DNA of 64,000 bases from Mytilisepta virgata (GCA_028015205.1 JAPWFG010000022.1:558001-622000); one strand, 5' to 3'; positions 1 through 11,277 are shown, counted from the stretch's first letter. The notes: generated by a model from the letters alone, not told the origin. Numbers and translations: made by a program.

Positions 1-963
1 TAATTGTAACCTCTCCAGTCTTTTAAATAAGTTCCCTGGACCAAAATTAATTTGAGCCTCGATTTACCCCCCTCTTTATTGTGGTTACAGAAATATAGTT
101 TTACACTCATGTGAAAGAACTTTGTAAAGACATTAATCAAGTCCGTAAGGAAAATCAAATAAAAACCACTAACGTCCATCCTTTATTAATTGCGTACAGA
201 ACGAACGTGTAGATATTCGTAGTTTGCTTCAACAAAAGTATAAATTAAAAAAAAATTAATGAAAATTTTCTAACCCGCGTATATTATAGAAGAAATAATG
301 TTTGGCTTATGAGCCATCAGTTTAACTATAATTCCAGTTTTCATATACTTAGTACTAGATATGACGGTTTTTTCATATGTGTAGTGAACAACCCATATTC
401 TCACACCACATGCTGATTTTAACTTCGATCATCGTTCAATAACTACTCGAACGCAACCGGGTTGCTATGGTCATATCAGATCGGATGCGTCACGTTAAAC
501 AGATTAATACATGATCTAGTCCATATCACCCAGGTATCACCCAATAACCGTTCACCATGCATTATGCCGAGTATTAATCTAAGAGCATATATATATACAC
601 ATTTTGTATATCCAAAAGCTATAAATTCATTTGACCCCAATAGAACAACGTCATGAATTCATTTCACTCTGATGGAACACCGTCATGATGATAAATATAG
701 TGCTATGTACAAAATCTACTTGAAGAACATTTTTTTAGAAGAGGTGAGATCAAAAGGAAACATGTTTCTTCTCTTTTGGCGAATTTTCTATGACAGGCAG
801 GTGCAAGCGACCGTTTCTGTTGAGACGTCCAATTAGAATTCTTTTGTCATACCTTTTGGCCAACCGGGCGTAACGTTATTTAATTTCGTCGACTGTACTC
901 AATGAATTACCTAGGTAAAAGAAACCTAAAAAGTGAGCATTTACGGAAGTAATAGGTACTTAC
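1..963. other. Non-coding stretch, no gene seen
   Basis: AT-rich sequence with only short, unconvincing open frames on either strand. The first exon of the lectin-like gene that begins being visible at 1693 was not found here; it may lie left of the window. Confidence 0.5.
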
Positions 964-1103
964 ACACGCATGCTCGTTCAAAAATGAAGAACTTGAAAAT
1001 CTTCAACTTGTTTTTAAGATTCAGTGTCTTTCCCTCGTTCTGCTGCGTGAATTTGAAAATTTCGTTGAAGATTTTCCAGTCTTCACTTTGAACTCGTGTA
1101 AGA
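964..1103. repeat. Small foldback (inverted repeat)
   Basis: The left arm, containing GAACTTGAAAATCTTCAAC, pairs imperfectly with the right arm, containing GTTGAAGATTTTCCAG. The outer parts (CGCATGCTCGTTCAAA and TTTGAACTCGTG) pair as well. It looks like a small non-autonomous element or an old foldback. Confidence 0.5.
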
Positions 1104-1692
1104 ACCTATTATTTGTCCTCATCTTTTGAAAATAAAGGCTTATACATGTGATGTTAGAGAAATCCAGGTTGAATATTACACAGACAAATTTCGTTCATTT
1201 AAATTTCACGTAAAATTAACAAGCAGTTTATTTTGATCGGGCTTATACGGTTATATCAACGTGAATTTCACTTTAATATCATATGAATGTCAGGTGAAAA
1301 AATTTCATGTTAAATTTACGTGTCGTAATTGTTAAAAATAATGCTTTTATATTGCATTTAATTTATTAACATAATGCACAAAAAGAATATTTTGATTTTC
1401 TTTACTAAAATATCAAGGATATTTTTTATGTGAAAATAATGTGAAATTTGTCTCTTAAAAGGTTGCTAGACTTATACTTAAATAAAAAAAGGAACCAATT
1501 TACTTGTAATAAAATATAGTTGGTCTGAGTCTTTTCTCGCGCCCTTATTTTTATTTTACGCAAAACTTTGCAAACATTTTTATTAACGTCTGGAACTATT
1601 TCTTTTTTGCACATATGTAAACATAACGATAACGCAAATAGTTTACGAGTCTTATTCTGTAATATAAGTCAATGTCTACATTTTTTACACAG

Positions 1693-1766
1693 GTTTAGTG
1701 TGTTATCGCTGTAAAGATTCCGATCTACCGTCGTGTACGTCTACTGTTGAGTGCCGCAGTAATGAG
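1693..1766 (+). CDS. Ly6/uPAR-like module, exon a (lectin-like gene)
   Basis: This internal exon lies between a pyrimidine-rich acceptor (ttttttacacag) and a donor (GAG|gtatta). After two bases that finish an upstream codon it reads LVCYRCKDSDLPSC and continues TSTVECRSNE. The C-Y-x-C start and cysteine spacing are those of the first half of a Ly6/uPAR three-finger domain, a disulfide-rich extracellular fold. The exon starts at phase 1 and ends at phase 0, which fits the next exon at 4272. A second AG six bases into the exon (…GTTTAG|TG) would give the same phase, so the acceptor is ambiguous. The upstream exon carrying the start codon and signal peptide was not found. The family call rests on the cysteine pattern alone. 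Confidence 0.6.
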
Positions 1767-1856
1767 GTATTATAAATTATTTATATATGTCGGGGTCATA
1801 TTATATCTGTCGGAGTAATAAGGTATAAAACAGGTTATTTTGAAGGAATTTGAAGG

Positions 1857-1967
1857 AATTTATCAATTTATCGCGCGACTCACTCACAAACTAAATAAAG
1901 TCGACGCAGGACTTTATGCAAAGTTTGTGAGTGATATAAGCCAGAGTTTACACATGGTAAATTTGTA
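1857..1967. repeat. ~110-bp dispersed repeat, copy 1
   Basis: It shares the order AATTTATCG-CG-GACTCA(C/T)TCAC … GACTTTAT-CAAAGTTTG-GAGTGAT … GTTTACACA with a second copy at 2959-3062. Each copy is itself an imperfect foldback. Confidence 0.6.
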
Positions 1968-1972
1968 TATAT

Positions 1973-2128
1973 TATCTGCATTTTGACAGCTAGATATCGT
2001 AAAATATCATCCCGTGAGCCAGAATATGAAGTTTGGGACGAGTGAGCGTAGCGAACGAGACCCAAGTCTTCATATTCTGTCGAGCGGGATGATATTTTAC
2101 AATATCTAGCTGTCAAAATGCAGATGAT
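1973..2128. repeat. Foldback element with GAGTGAGCGTAGCGAACGAG loop, copy 1
   Basis: This is a long near-perfect hairpin. TCTGCATTTTGACAGCTAGA on the left pairs with its complement near 2104-2125, and further in ATATCATCCCG pairs with CGGGATGATAT. The centre is GAGTGAGCGTAGCGAACGAG, also found in the hairpin at 3701-3831. An open frame runs through it on the minus strand but is only a by-product of the palindrome. Confidence 0.8.
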
Positions 2129-2958
2129 ATTTTTATCATCTTAATTACTAACCTGAAACGAAAATATTTGTAAACTTTCTAAATTCTCCCAAATTATCGC
2201 GGGAAAAGTATGGATTCTTCATCCCAACGACAACAACACGTACGTTGTTTACCATACCAATACGTATATATATGTCCTGAATGTTCATGTAAAATATCTT
2301 ATAAACGATATAAATACATACATTAGGGTGTATTTTCATTTTTTTTAAAAAAAAATCAGTCTGGAAATCAGTCTGGAAATCTTTGTTCATGATTTTCCGG
2401 GAAACTAAAGAACCCGCTTTCAAACTTGCAACCTCGTGACGTCATAGTCCGTCTCCATTCGCGAAACAACGTCTGACTTAAATACGCGCAACATAAAATA
2501 ATCATTCAACTTTAACCAAGGATACTACATATTTAAACATCATTTAGTTGTATTAGTACTAATTCAGGCGAAAATATGGCTATGAAAATATAAAACGTAC
2601 ATTTAATAAATTGTTTTAATCGCAAATAATGAAATGCAATGGAAAGAGCGGAAAGAAGTCCCAGCAGACATTATCAGCATCGAGGAAAGACACATTTTGT
2701 TGATGTCACTTTTATAAATTTCTTCATCATTCATTTAAATAAAACGCCATAATATAAAAAATGAACACCAGATCTTGATATATTTATTAATATTTTGCAA
2801 TTTTGAACGTTATTTAATAAGTTCTAAGCTGCCAAACGTTGGGAGAATTTGTTGATAATGCCTGCTGACTGTTGATAACTCCTGCTCAGCGCACGCGCTT
2901 CTTGATACGAATTTTACGGAGCCGCTCAACAAGCTGATAGAATCGCAGGGAAGGATGA
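2129..2958. other. Intron sequence, nothing recognised
   Basis: AT-rich intronic sequence between the two Ly6-like exons. No exon, RNA gene or clear repeat was seen. Confidence 0.4.
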
Positions 2959-3062
2959 TAAATAAATTTATCGGGCGACTCATTCACTAATTAAATAAAG
3001 TTTGAATGACTTTATACAAAGTTTGGGAGTGATAAGCCCGAGTTTACACATTGATAAATTTT
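2959..3062. repeat. ~110-bp dispersed repeat, copy 2
   Basis: Direct-orientation relative of 1857-1967, differing by scattered substitutions. Confidence 0.6.
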
Positions 3063-3632
3063 GTCTTTATTACTTATAATGAGGGTCTATATTTCCATTT
3101 GAAATTAACATATTTCCTCAAGAACTATATTGCATGCGTATGTATTCATAAGCACGACGTCATGAAAGGAATTTATCAAGTTATCAAGTTATAATTTTTT
3201 TTACCGGACGTTGCTGTTAGTCAATGAAATTACTGCATTCGATGTTTTGAAAACAACATTGGAATTATTGTGGGATGAATATTATATCAGCCGGAGTAAT
3301 GAGGGATGAATATTATTTCTGTCAGAGTAATGAGCTATACATGTTATATCTTCAAAATATGGGAGGTTTAAAACTAATTTCTTTTCGGAAAGGGGGGGGG
3401 GGGGTCTGCAAGGATTTGATTTGAAGAAAGGCGGGGACAAAATTATGTTGAACAAATAAGGAGTGATTACATATTACTTCGAATAAAATAAATAGTACAT
3501 TTTGGGGAAATAAATAGTCAGAATTGCCTGCGTCGAAAAAATTTTGAATACTCAACATTATCAGTCCGATTTTTAGTTTTTATATAAAAATATTGTTACA
3601 ATTAGCTGTCTCAGAACAAATATTAATCTTAC

Positions 3633-3664
3633 CTTTGTTGTTAGTCCGAGAGTTCTCGTTGATA
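3633..3664 (-). other. Possible degenerate Thr-rich linker exon on the minus strand
   Basis: Read on the minus strand, TATCAACGAGAACTC … ACAACAAAG is followed by a strong donor (gtaagatt). It resembles the plus-strand linker exons at 7425 and 19597, which also begin TATCA. The expected AG acceptor just before TATCA is absent (…cctttg). It could be a decayed linker exon belonging with the minus-strand signal-peptide exon at 5034-5090, or chance. Confidence 0.2.
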
Positions 3665-3700
3665 CAAAGGATCATATGTACATATTATCAGGTTTTCTGC

Positions 3701-3831
3701 AAACGTATATCGTAAAATATCAGCCGCGAGACACAATGTGAAGCTTTTTAGGCGAGTGAGCGTAGCGAACGAGCTAAAAAGCTTCATATTGTGTCGAGCG
3801 GCTTATATTTTACAATATTTGTTTGAATAAA
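3701..3831. repeat. Foldback element with GAGTGAGCGTAGCGAACGAG loop, copy 2
   Basis: The stem pairs GTAAAATATCAGCCG with CGGCTTATATTTTAC, and ACACAATGTGAAGCTTTTTA with TAAAAAGCTTCATATTGTGT. It has the same 20-base loop as the hairpin at 1973-2128, but the two stems share little sequence. Confidence 0.8.
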
Positions 3832-4271
3832 ACTTGATGATAAATTTATCGTATTGTTAACTAGCAATCTTAATGGAAATTCTTACTTTTCAATGGCCAT
3901 CTGCCTATAACCGGATGTTTTCCTGATATATTCGGGTCAACGTTGGGTCAAACATTATGACGTCGCTGATATATTCGGGTCAACTCATATTAGGGTCGGG
4001 TCAACTCTTTACGACGTCACAGTGCCGAAATACGGGAAATTGTGAAGGCCTCAGCAGGTGGATATAGGCATGGGGAAATACGATAAATATATAAATACAT
4101 AACTCTACCGTTTAACGTTGCGATAAAAAAATACAGGACTTTTGTATATTCTGTGTCAATTCAAACTATCATGACTGTCTGTTGTGTTTATGTTGTGTTT
4201 TGTACTCTTTTATGTTATTTTCTGTCTGAGGGTCAGTCTATTAGCTTTGTTGTTTTACCTAATGTTTTCAG

Positions 4272-4332
4272 ATTTGCACAGGTCACAAAAATCAAAATGA
4301 ATACACACTTGACTGTATACCAAAAACAGTGA
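4272..4332 (+). CDS. Ly6/uPAR-like module, exon b (lectin-like gene)
   Basis: The acceptor is aatgttttcag. The exon reads ICTGHKNQNEYTLDCIPK followed by TV in the frame left open by exon 1693-1766, giving the E-x-C … Y-x-L-x-C second half of a Ly6-like fold. Two donors are possible. The first, ACA|gtgagt at 4329, would leave phase 0. The second, GTGA|gtatag at 4333, leaves phase 1, and only this one fits the phase of the following stalk exons, so it is used here. Together the two exons give about 43 residues with six cysteines. That is short for a full three-finger domain, so a missing exon between them is possible. Confidence 0.55.
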
Positions 4333-5033
4333 GTATAGATTGTATGTAAAATCTATTCTATTTTTAATTATGAATTAAAGAAGGAATTTAAAAATATTAG
4401 AGTCCAATATGTGTTACAGAAAATATGCTTTAGATTGGCGGGAAAAATTAAGGATATTACATGGAGTCCAAAATTTGTTGCAAACATTTTGTCGGAAAAA
4501 TCAAGGATTGAATATTACATAGAGTCAATACGTGGAATTTGCAAAAAAATAAAAAGAGGCAAGATCCCATATAACATTTGTATATGAAAAAAGAATGCAC
4601 TAAAATATTTCCTAGATCACTTTCCACAAAATTAAATAGTCCCCGTCAATTCACCCTACACAAAAGGTAGGGCTTATAATAATATTTCAAAAATAAATGT
4701 ACAAATATACTTAATTACTTCACACTGCAAAGCTATCGATCTCATTGCATAACCATATACGTTTACCATTATCATGATTATGGAGGGTTCGGATGGCTTG
4801 CCGGGAAGATAACGTATTTGATGGAATACATATTAATACAAGTTATAAAGTGTTCTTCAATATTATTTATGTGAGAGTTTACATTTAATCTGTTCCAAAT
4901 TTCACAAACATTCGTACAACCACTATCGAGGCTGGTTCCACGACGTCAATTGAAAAAAGACACTAAAAACCGAAAATCAGATCACATTCTCGACTAATTC
5001 TACAGACACACAAAATATATACAACTTGAAAAC
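4333..5033. other. Intron sequence, nothing recognised
   Basis: AT-rich intron of the plus-strand gene, also downstream of the minus-strand signal-peptide exon. No further minus-strand exon could be supported here. Confidence 0.4.
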
Positions 5034-5090
5034 CTGTCCCGCTTCGGCGAAACCGATGATAAAAAGTGACGAAAGCTGCAACAACAACAT
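5034..5090 (-). CDS. Signal-peptide first exon of an unidentified minus-strand gene
   Basis: On the minus strand an ATG at 5090-5088 opens MLLLQLSSLFIIGFAEAGQ, then CAG|gttttc. The peptide has a hydrophobic core and a plausible cleavage site after Ala-Glu-Ala, as expected for a secreted or surface protein. The exon ends at phase 0. A second ATG in another frame about 33 bases upstream has a better Kozak context (ACCATGG), but its frame reads into charged residues, so it is less convincing. A TATA-like box precedes the exon at 5135-5145. No certain downstream exon was found toward lower coordinates (a weak candidate is at 3633-3664), so the product is unknown. It lies inside an intron of the plus-strand lectin-like gene. 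Confidence 0.4.
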
Positions 5091-5134
5091 AGAACAAAAT
5101 GCTAAAGTGTCCCATGGTGACCTGACTCCTGACT

Positions 5135-5145
5135 GTTATATTTTA
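5135..5145 (-). promoter_or_regulatory. Possible TATA box for the minus-strand signal-peptide exon
   Basis: The minus strand reads AAAATATAAC about 45-55 bases upstream of the ATG at 5090, followed by CAGTCAGG, which could be an initiator. Inferred from spacing only. Confidence 0.25.
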
Positions 5146-5182
5146 CAAATATTGATCTGATTTCTGAGTCTTTGCTCTGTTG

Positions 5183-5336
5183 GGGTGTTTTCCATTATGC
5201 GGTACGTTCCAATTGAACCAAAGATTCGTGTTCCATTATAGGTCCGTACCACAGTAGTTCTTTAGAAATGACGCACCAGACGAACCGGAAGAAGAATTAG
5301 TGAAAGTCGGTACGTACTGCATAATGGAAAGCACCC
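5183..5336. mobile_element. 154-bp MITE with TIR GGGTGYTTTCCATTATGC
   Basis: Terminal inverted repeats GGGTGTTTTCCATTATGC … GCATAATGGAAAGCACCC extend inward to GTACGT. Both ends are flanked by TTG, a likely 3-bp target duplication. There is no coding capacity. It sits just upstream of the minus-strand signal-peptide exon. Confidence 0.7.
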
Positions 5337-5788
5337 TTGGTGTCCTAGAACCAGTCTCGATCATAGTCATACGAGTGTTTGTGAAATTGGGAACTGATGT
5401 TGAAATTATGATAAGGTTTTAAGATGTATTTGTATTGCTTCAGATCTGTGATCAATTTATTATTGGTAAAAGAGAACTGACTGCTGGTTGCTGTAGTACA
5501 AATAGGTGTAATAGTAAGTAGCTGTGTTCATTTCCATTAGAAGTGTCGGTGACCTAGGTAGTCTGTCGTAACTACTAAAAGATCATTAGAAGGGAAAAAA
5601 AACGCATTGTTTCCATGCAACGACATAAAAGTTTTTATTTCATTTCATATTAATATATTCATAACCGGAATGTCTTAAGGAAAAAAGTTGCAGGCCCTAT
5701 CAAAACAATGAAAAAAAACGGTTTGCAATCAATCAGATAACCCCTTGTTATAATTTTTTATGTATATTGTTCATTTTCTTTTTTTCAG
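5337..5788. other. Intron sequence, nothing recognised
   Basis: AT-rich, with no exon or clear repeat seen up to the stalk exon. Confidence 0.4.
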
Positions 5789-5827
5789 ACAAATTATTTG
5801 AATCAGTTGCAATTACTTCACCATCAG
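5789..5827 (+). CDS. Stalk exon 1 (lectin-like gene)
   Basis: Bounded by a strong acceptor (cttttttttcag) and TCAG|gtaaca. In the frame imposed by its neighbours it reads KLFESVAITSPS. It is a symmetric phase 1-1 exon that lengthens the extracellular stalk between the Ly6-like module and the lectin domain. Confidence 0.5.
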
Positions 5828-7006
5828 GTAACAAATATCACTATAGTAAACTCGTATATCTAAATATTTAGTTCCTTGTGCACGGTGCACATGTTTGAAT
5901 TAATCTTCATCAGGTATACTCGTCACAAAAAGTAAACACCAAAACAATACACCCAATCGGGCCTAAACAGTTCGGTCAAAATCTAAGTGAGGTCAACTTT
6001 GCCTGAGAGAGTTGAAACCCTACTTTTAACTGTTTTTTAAATTTCTAAAAGTCTTGTCATAGTCAAAGCAATGAATACTTAGATGGGAGTGATACATACA
6101 GTCTCGCCCGCTGAGTCAAACTGGCATACATAATTGTTGAAAGGCAACATGTGATATGACACCAGGATCCCTTTTCACGAAATATCTTAATAGTAAAATC
6201 TCTCGTAAGTTATAATAGATTTTATGACTTGCGAGCAACTTTACTCTTAATTTTTTTTGTGAAAAGTGCCACAGGTTCTGAAAAGGGTTTAAGGATATTA
6301 TACTGACAAATGGTCATTGTTTATTTTACGTTTGATGATATCTATTATTTCATTTGTATAGATCATATAAAAATATTCAGTTTTTACAGAGTATAAAAAT
6401 ACTAAAAAAATATTACAGTTTCCCAGGATAAAAAATAACAACCCAAAGATACTAATATTAGATATAGTAAATTATACTATGTTGTATATGACGCATTTCA
6501 ATGAGTTACCTCTCATCAGCAGCATTAAAACTGAAACATTTGAAAGACCAAAAGCCAAACTTATTTTAAAACAAGAAGTACTCATAACCAAAAATACCGA
6601 AATAAGAAGCCACATTTCAGCTAAGGAGATCTACCATGTGCAATATATGGAATGAACCCTTAGTAATTCTATTATTTTTTAATAATAATATTAGATATAG
6701 TAAATTTATACTATGCTGTATAGCCTGATCTAAAGACATCGTTGATAATTCGGAAAATCTGTAGACCAGATAGAAACGTAGAAACTTTATTTTAAATGAA
6801 ATTTCTGTTTTCTGCTTTACCGTCCGGATATCATCACCATACCTGACCACGTGAGTATCCCAAATGCCTCATATTTTCAACGAAAAGTCACGGCATTGAC
6901 CTCGGTGATTACCGAAAATCTTTGGAATAACTCTATACATCATTCATTTCCATAGATGCCGCATGTGTATATTACAAAGTTTGTTTGAGAAAGATATATC
7001 TACTCT
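5828..7006. other. Intron sequence, nothing recognised
   Basis: AT-rich intron. The short open frames have no recognisable features. Confidence 0.4.
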
Positions 7007-7287
7007 ATAGGCCTTTTCAGAAACTGATGTCCGGTATCACGATTCTGAGTCTAAAATTATAATATGAAGCAAGTTATTTCCCTGGGATGTTCCAGGACGT
7101 AGTACTGGTTCGCTGCAATGAAGAGTAAATGATTAACTGTTTTTAAAACTTGTAAATTTGCTTCCTACTGGTTGATCTGCACAGCAGCAAACCAGTACTA
7201 CGTCCCAGCAAGGGAAATAACTTGCTTCATATTATAATTTTTGAGTCAGATTCGTGATACCGGAAATGAGTTTCTGAAAACGGCTAT
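7007..7287. mobile_element. 281-bp TIR element (MITE family B)
   Basis: Long inverted arms begin ATAGGCCTTTTCAGAAACT and end AGTTTCTGAAAACGGCTAT. The arms contain AAGCAAGTTATTTCCCT and the motif CCAGTACTACGTCC on both sides. A larger relative lies at 19721-20390. Non-coding and non-autonomous. Confidence 0.8.
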
Positions 7288-7424
7288 TCTTGTTAAAAAG
7301 ATTTCTGCAATTTATTCTCCATCAAAAAGGGATACAATTGTCATGGTCCGCTATTACCCTTCATATTAGAATGCAAGACAAAGTTATCCATAAATGTCTC
7401 AGCGCTGTAATATTTATTTTGTAG

Positions 7425-7481
7425 TATCAACAACGACTGTACCTATTACAGTTCCCACAACGTCAAACGTAACTCCAAAAC
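7425..7481 (+). CDS. Stalk exon 2, Thr-rich (lectin-like gene)
   Basis: Acceptor tttgtag, donor AAAAC|gtaagt. It reads STTTVPITVPTTSNVTPK, a Thr/Pro/Ser-rich stretch with one N-glycosylation sequon (NVT) and many possible O-glycosylation sites, so probably an extended mucin-like stalk. It is a symmetric phase 1-1 exon. Its last base joins CT of the next exon to give Pro before the lectin domain. A close relative lies at 19597-19653. Confidence 0.6.
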
Positions 7482-8103
7482 GTAAGTCATTACGTAACAT
7501 AATAGACGGATAAAGCTCTGTAGAGGTGTTTGTTTTAAAATTTCATTTGTGAACTGGTGTTCTAGTTGTCAAGTGCTTTTAAGCTACAGATATATCATTT
7601 AGTGATATTTGAAGCTCGTCAGTTGTGCACCGTGTCAAAAACATCGAAAGCCGAGACAATATCTCAAATTGTTAATAAAATCTCCATTCTAAAAGAAGAT
7701 TTGAAACATGTTGCTGATTGTTCGAACTAGTATGGCCGCCAGTTATCACATGACTGTCAACACCAAGTGCTTTTAATATAAATCTATATAATAAACTCTT
7801 AAAATGTGCATTGAGCAAAACAAAATGTAATTGAAAGTACAACAAATTTAGTTTAAAAAAGAATAGTCTTTTGTCAATGTTTAATTACTTTTTAATCACT
7901 ACATACATGTGGTAGATTCCGTATAATTATGCTCAACAATGATTTCTGCAATAATACTCGGGATTATTTAACAAGCGCATTAACATGATTATGTAAAAAC
8001 ATGAGTACATCGAATTAGACTGTAACACGAATTTGTACATGTATTTTCGGCGTTCGAATAACGGCTTTTCGTTGTCTTTTACGGATTCCGTTTCTCAATA
8101 CAG

Positions 8104-8186
8104 CTGGCTGTCGACCAGGATGGGAGCCATACAGGGATAAATGTTTCATGTTTTCTGATGACAATAAAACTTGGTCCAGTGCAAAG
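8104..8186 (+). CDS. C-type lectin domain, exon 1 of 3
   Basis: Acceptor caatacag, donor GCAAAG|gtaatt. It reads GCRPGWEPYRDKCFMFSDD then NKTWSSAK. This is the canonical start of a long-form C-type lectin-like domain: a C-x-x-G-W opening with the extra N-terminal cysteine, the first core cysteine (DKCF), and the KTW alpha-helix 1 region. It enters at phase 1 and leaves at phase 0. Confidence 0.85.
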
Positions 8187-10094
8187 GTAATTCTAATAAA
8201 TCTTGTCTTGCCTTGATTTTGCCTGTTATATGTGGACTACACCCTATTTTACTATTCCTTTTGACAACTGCCTTGGAGTTCGGCAATTTGGTTATTACCA
8301 TTATTTACTTCATAAGCCTTGGATGCATCACTTAAGGTCAAGGCGAAGTAATTGAAAGTATCCTACAGTTTTCTAATTTTTTGTCAGTATGTAAAGCTAA
8401 TCGAAATACATTGGAATATGAAATAAAAAAAGGGGGTACCCATGCTTATTTTTTGGCTATAACCCTTTGAAAATGCGTTCTGAAATTAACTTTTAACATA
8501 GGATATATAGGGAAAACGTCAATTTTTCGACAATTTTGCTCGAAAAGTCTATAAAAACCATTAATTTTAATCCTACAGTTTCTTGAAAAACTCATATTAT
8601 CTTGCCTTATCCACGAGCTTTCTGATGATATAAAAATATTTGGGGGTCCCTATCCTTGATTTCGTTGTATCTCCTGCCGAAGATAATATCAAGCTACTAA
8701 TTTTTGTGATTTTTTTTCAGGCAACGTCATGACGTCCAGCGTTCGATAACGTTTATGTATTGCAGATACTAATTATAGGACAAACAACAAATCTTTTTCT
8801 TTCATCTGATGTATATTTTTTAATTTTAATGTTTTTATTTATTTATTTATTTTTATTTATTTATTTTTTTTTTTTTTTTTTTTGTTGCTTTCTGTAAGGA
8901 GTTGCAGATTTTATTTATTATTTCTAGAATTACAATGTTTGATTTTCATGTTGTCGATGGATGATTTATATTGCAACTGTATCCTTATAGTCCCGTAAAA
9001 TATTAAAATAAATCACAGTGCGTCAAGTGGACCAATTGCAATTCCACGTAATTTGAAAACAACATTTTTTATTTCAAAGTGCGTTAAATTTAGAGGATAT
9101 TTGTCGTTATCACAAAAACAAACTTCTAACAAAAAAAAAATCTGAGAGATAAGCAGGAGTGTAATGATCTGTAAGGATAATTGACGACGGAAATATTTTT
9201 CACACAGTCATGACAGTGGGAGCTGATAATGACTTATTTTGGCTGAAATATTCGCCGTTAAATCCCTTACAAGGCAGACCAAACTGATTTTTAGGTCGTT
9301 GGATTTCGCCGCTGCAATTTTTTGCCGCTTTATTTAAAAACAAGAGCTCAAAATTCCCCTCTAATTCAAATTAAAAATACAAAGCATCTATATTTACCTT
9401 TAAAAAATCCAAAGAACTTAAATCAATTTTGTGTAACCAAAATATAAAACAATTAATGTACATTCTCAATGCATCATGTCATGAGATCATAAAATTAAGC
9501 TAATATCGGTCACAATTTCAATCGATTCAGTTTAATTCGCAGTATATTCAAATGCCGAAGCGATACAAATTAATTCCAATACCAGGCGAATTCTAGAGAA
9601 CGGTGAAATTGCAAAGACGTGTAATCAAAAATATAAGTAACAATATGTTTTTAAAGGATATGAGGACCGTCTTCACTTGTTTGATATTTTTTATTTCTTC
9701 ATCAAAGTAAATATGCGCAACTTGACGTCATATATGCATTCGCGTTATTTACTAATCCACAGAAATTGAGATGTTTAGTAAATTTATAACAGTGTCAAAA
9801 AGGTGACTTACGGTGTGGTATACCATGGAGGTAGTACACAGTACATAAATACCTAAAACTTAAACTTAGCAAATTACTTGCATAATATTTACTGTACAAA
9901 TAGGTACACGTATCTATATATGATTCTGAAACGAAATAGTCTAAATATGCGTTTACACGACAAAATAATGCTTTCGAATGCGTTTTGATAATGAAGGGAG
10001 GTGTGTACGCACAATGCGTTTTGAAAAATTTCGTGAAAAAAAAATGGCGTTGCGTAATAACTGTACGTCTGAACACACCATTATTTCTACCTTA
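8187..10094. other. Lectin intron 1, left part
   Basis: No exons seen. It contains an AT-rich (ATTT)n/poly-T tract at about 8822-8883 and one arm of a 22-bp inverted repeat at 8334-8355 (partner at 10913-10934). Confidence 0.45.
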
Positions 10095-10934
10095 GGTTAC
10101 ACTCCACTAATTATCTTAGTTTCAGAGAAATGCACCCACAGAATTTTATTAATTATTAGAGTTGGTAATGTTTGACTACATGATAGATAAATAACAAATG
10201 TCTTAACCTCAAAATTGTAATATTGACTGAAAGAGGATAGATTTTAGTTTAAAAAAATACGAAAACATTAACTGATTTTGCTTCTGACAAGTAATGGGAG
10301 GTCATAAACTGGGACTTGTGAATTGACACGTGGTGTGTAAAACTTTGACAGTGATAATCGGCACCTGCACTGGTAAGTTAAATTGCGAAAAAAAGAGCCG
10401 GAAAAGTAAACCTTTTTTTTCCCACATATGTAATGGAATTTTATGCAGAATCTGAAAAATTAAGTCTCAATTGGATTGAAACGCTGCTTCAGACCTCAAT
10501 TTTAAGCCGAAGTGGAGTGAAATTTAACATTTTTAAAGCTTTTTTATGCAAATTTTTGAAGTGTTGCTATGCCAACTAGGTTTCCATGGATATTTTTTTT
10601 TTATTTATTTTATCATGATTGAAACAATGCTAACATAATGGCCTTTCTGAAAGTTTCAGAATATATATATATATATATATGTATATGGGTATTATTTACT
10701 CTAAAGATGGCACAAGACCATGACATTTGTTAGCTCACTTCACATAGAAAATGGTACTATTAATTTGTGGAGTGCAACCTTAGGGCGACTCCACTGCTCC
10801 TCCGGAGTCAACGTCATAATGGCTACGACGTCAAACAATCAGTTGGGGACGTAATACAATGACAAGGGACTGTTACCCTTGAAACGGTAAACAAATGAGC
10901 ACTAGATGGCGTTCAATTACTTCGCCTTGACCTT
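8334..10934. repeat. Pair of perfect 22-bp inverted repeats 2.6 kb apart
   Basis: The 22 bases at 8334-8355 (starting AAGGTCAAGGCG, ending GTAATTGA) recur exactly in reverse complement at 10913-10934. They could be ends of a composite element that now contains the MITE at 10095-10779, or two opposed fragments of a common repeat. Confidence 0.5.
10095..10779 (+). mobile_element. 685-bp MITE with TIR GGTTRCACTCCAC, copy 1
   Basis: It begins GGTTACACTCCACTAATTA and ends TAATTTGTGGAGTGCAACC, and is flanked by TTA on both sides, a 3-bp target duplication. A second copy lies inverted at 49131-49796 with high similarity over its whole length, including an internal (TA)n tract. A 3-bp duplication and GG-starting ends suggest a PIF/Harbinger-type transposase source (inference). 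Confidence 0.85.
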
Positions 10935-11277
10935 AATAACCTTTCGATGTGTAATGAAAATAAACCTTTCGGTGTCTAATGAAATATAATAAAACAAATT
11001 ACCTTTCCTTCATTCCTATATGTTTCAGAAGTTGATTCATGTTGAAAATTGTAGTTTTCATCTTTTCCCCCGAATATTTCAAATAATTTTCAAATATAAA
11101 AGTTAACATGGCCATGGGTTTCAAAGAACCAATTTTTTTTAATTCTTCCTGCTAGAAAACAAAGCCATATTGACTGAAATGTCTCTTCATTTTTTTTTTT
11201 TTTTTTGATTGCGTGGTTATTTTATGCAGTTATTTTTGTTCGGCTTTTTCATTATATGTATCGTGTATAATATACTT

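Noticed and set aside
1880..2116. 78-residue minus-strand open frame
   Set aside because: It lies entirely within a palindromic foldback; the frame is a by-product of the inverted repeat.
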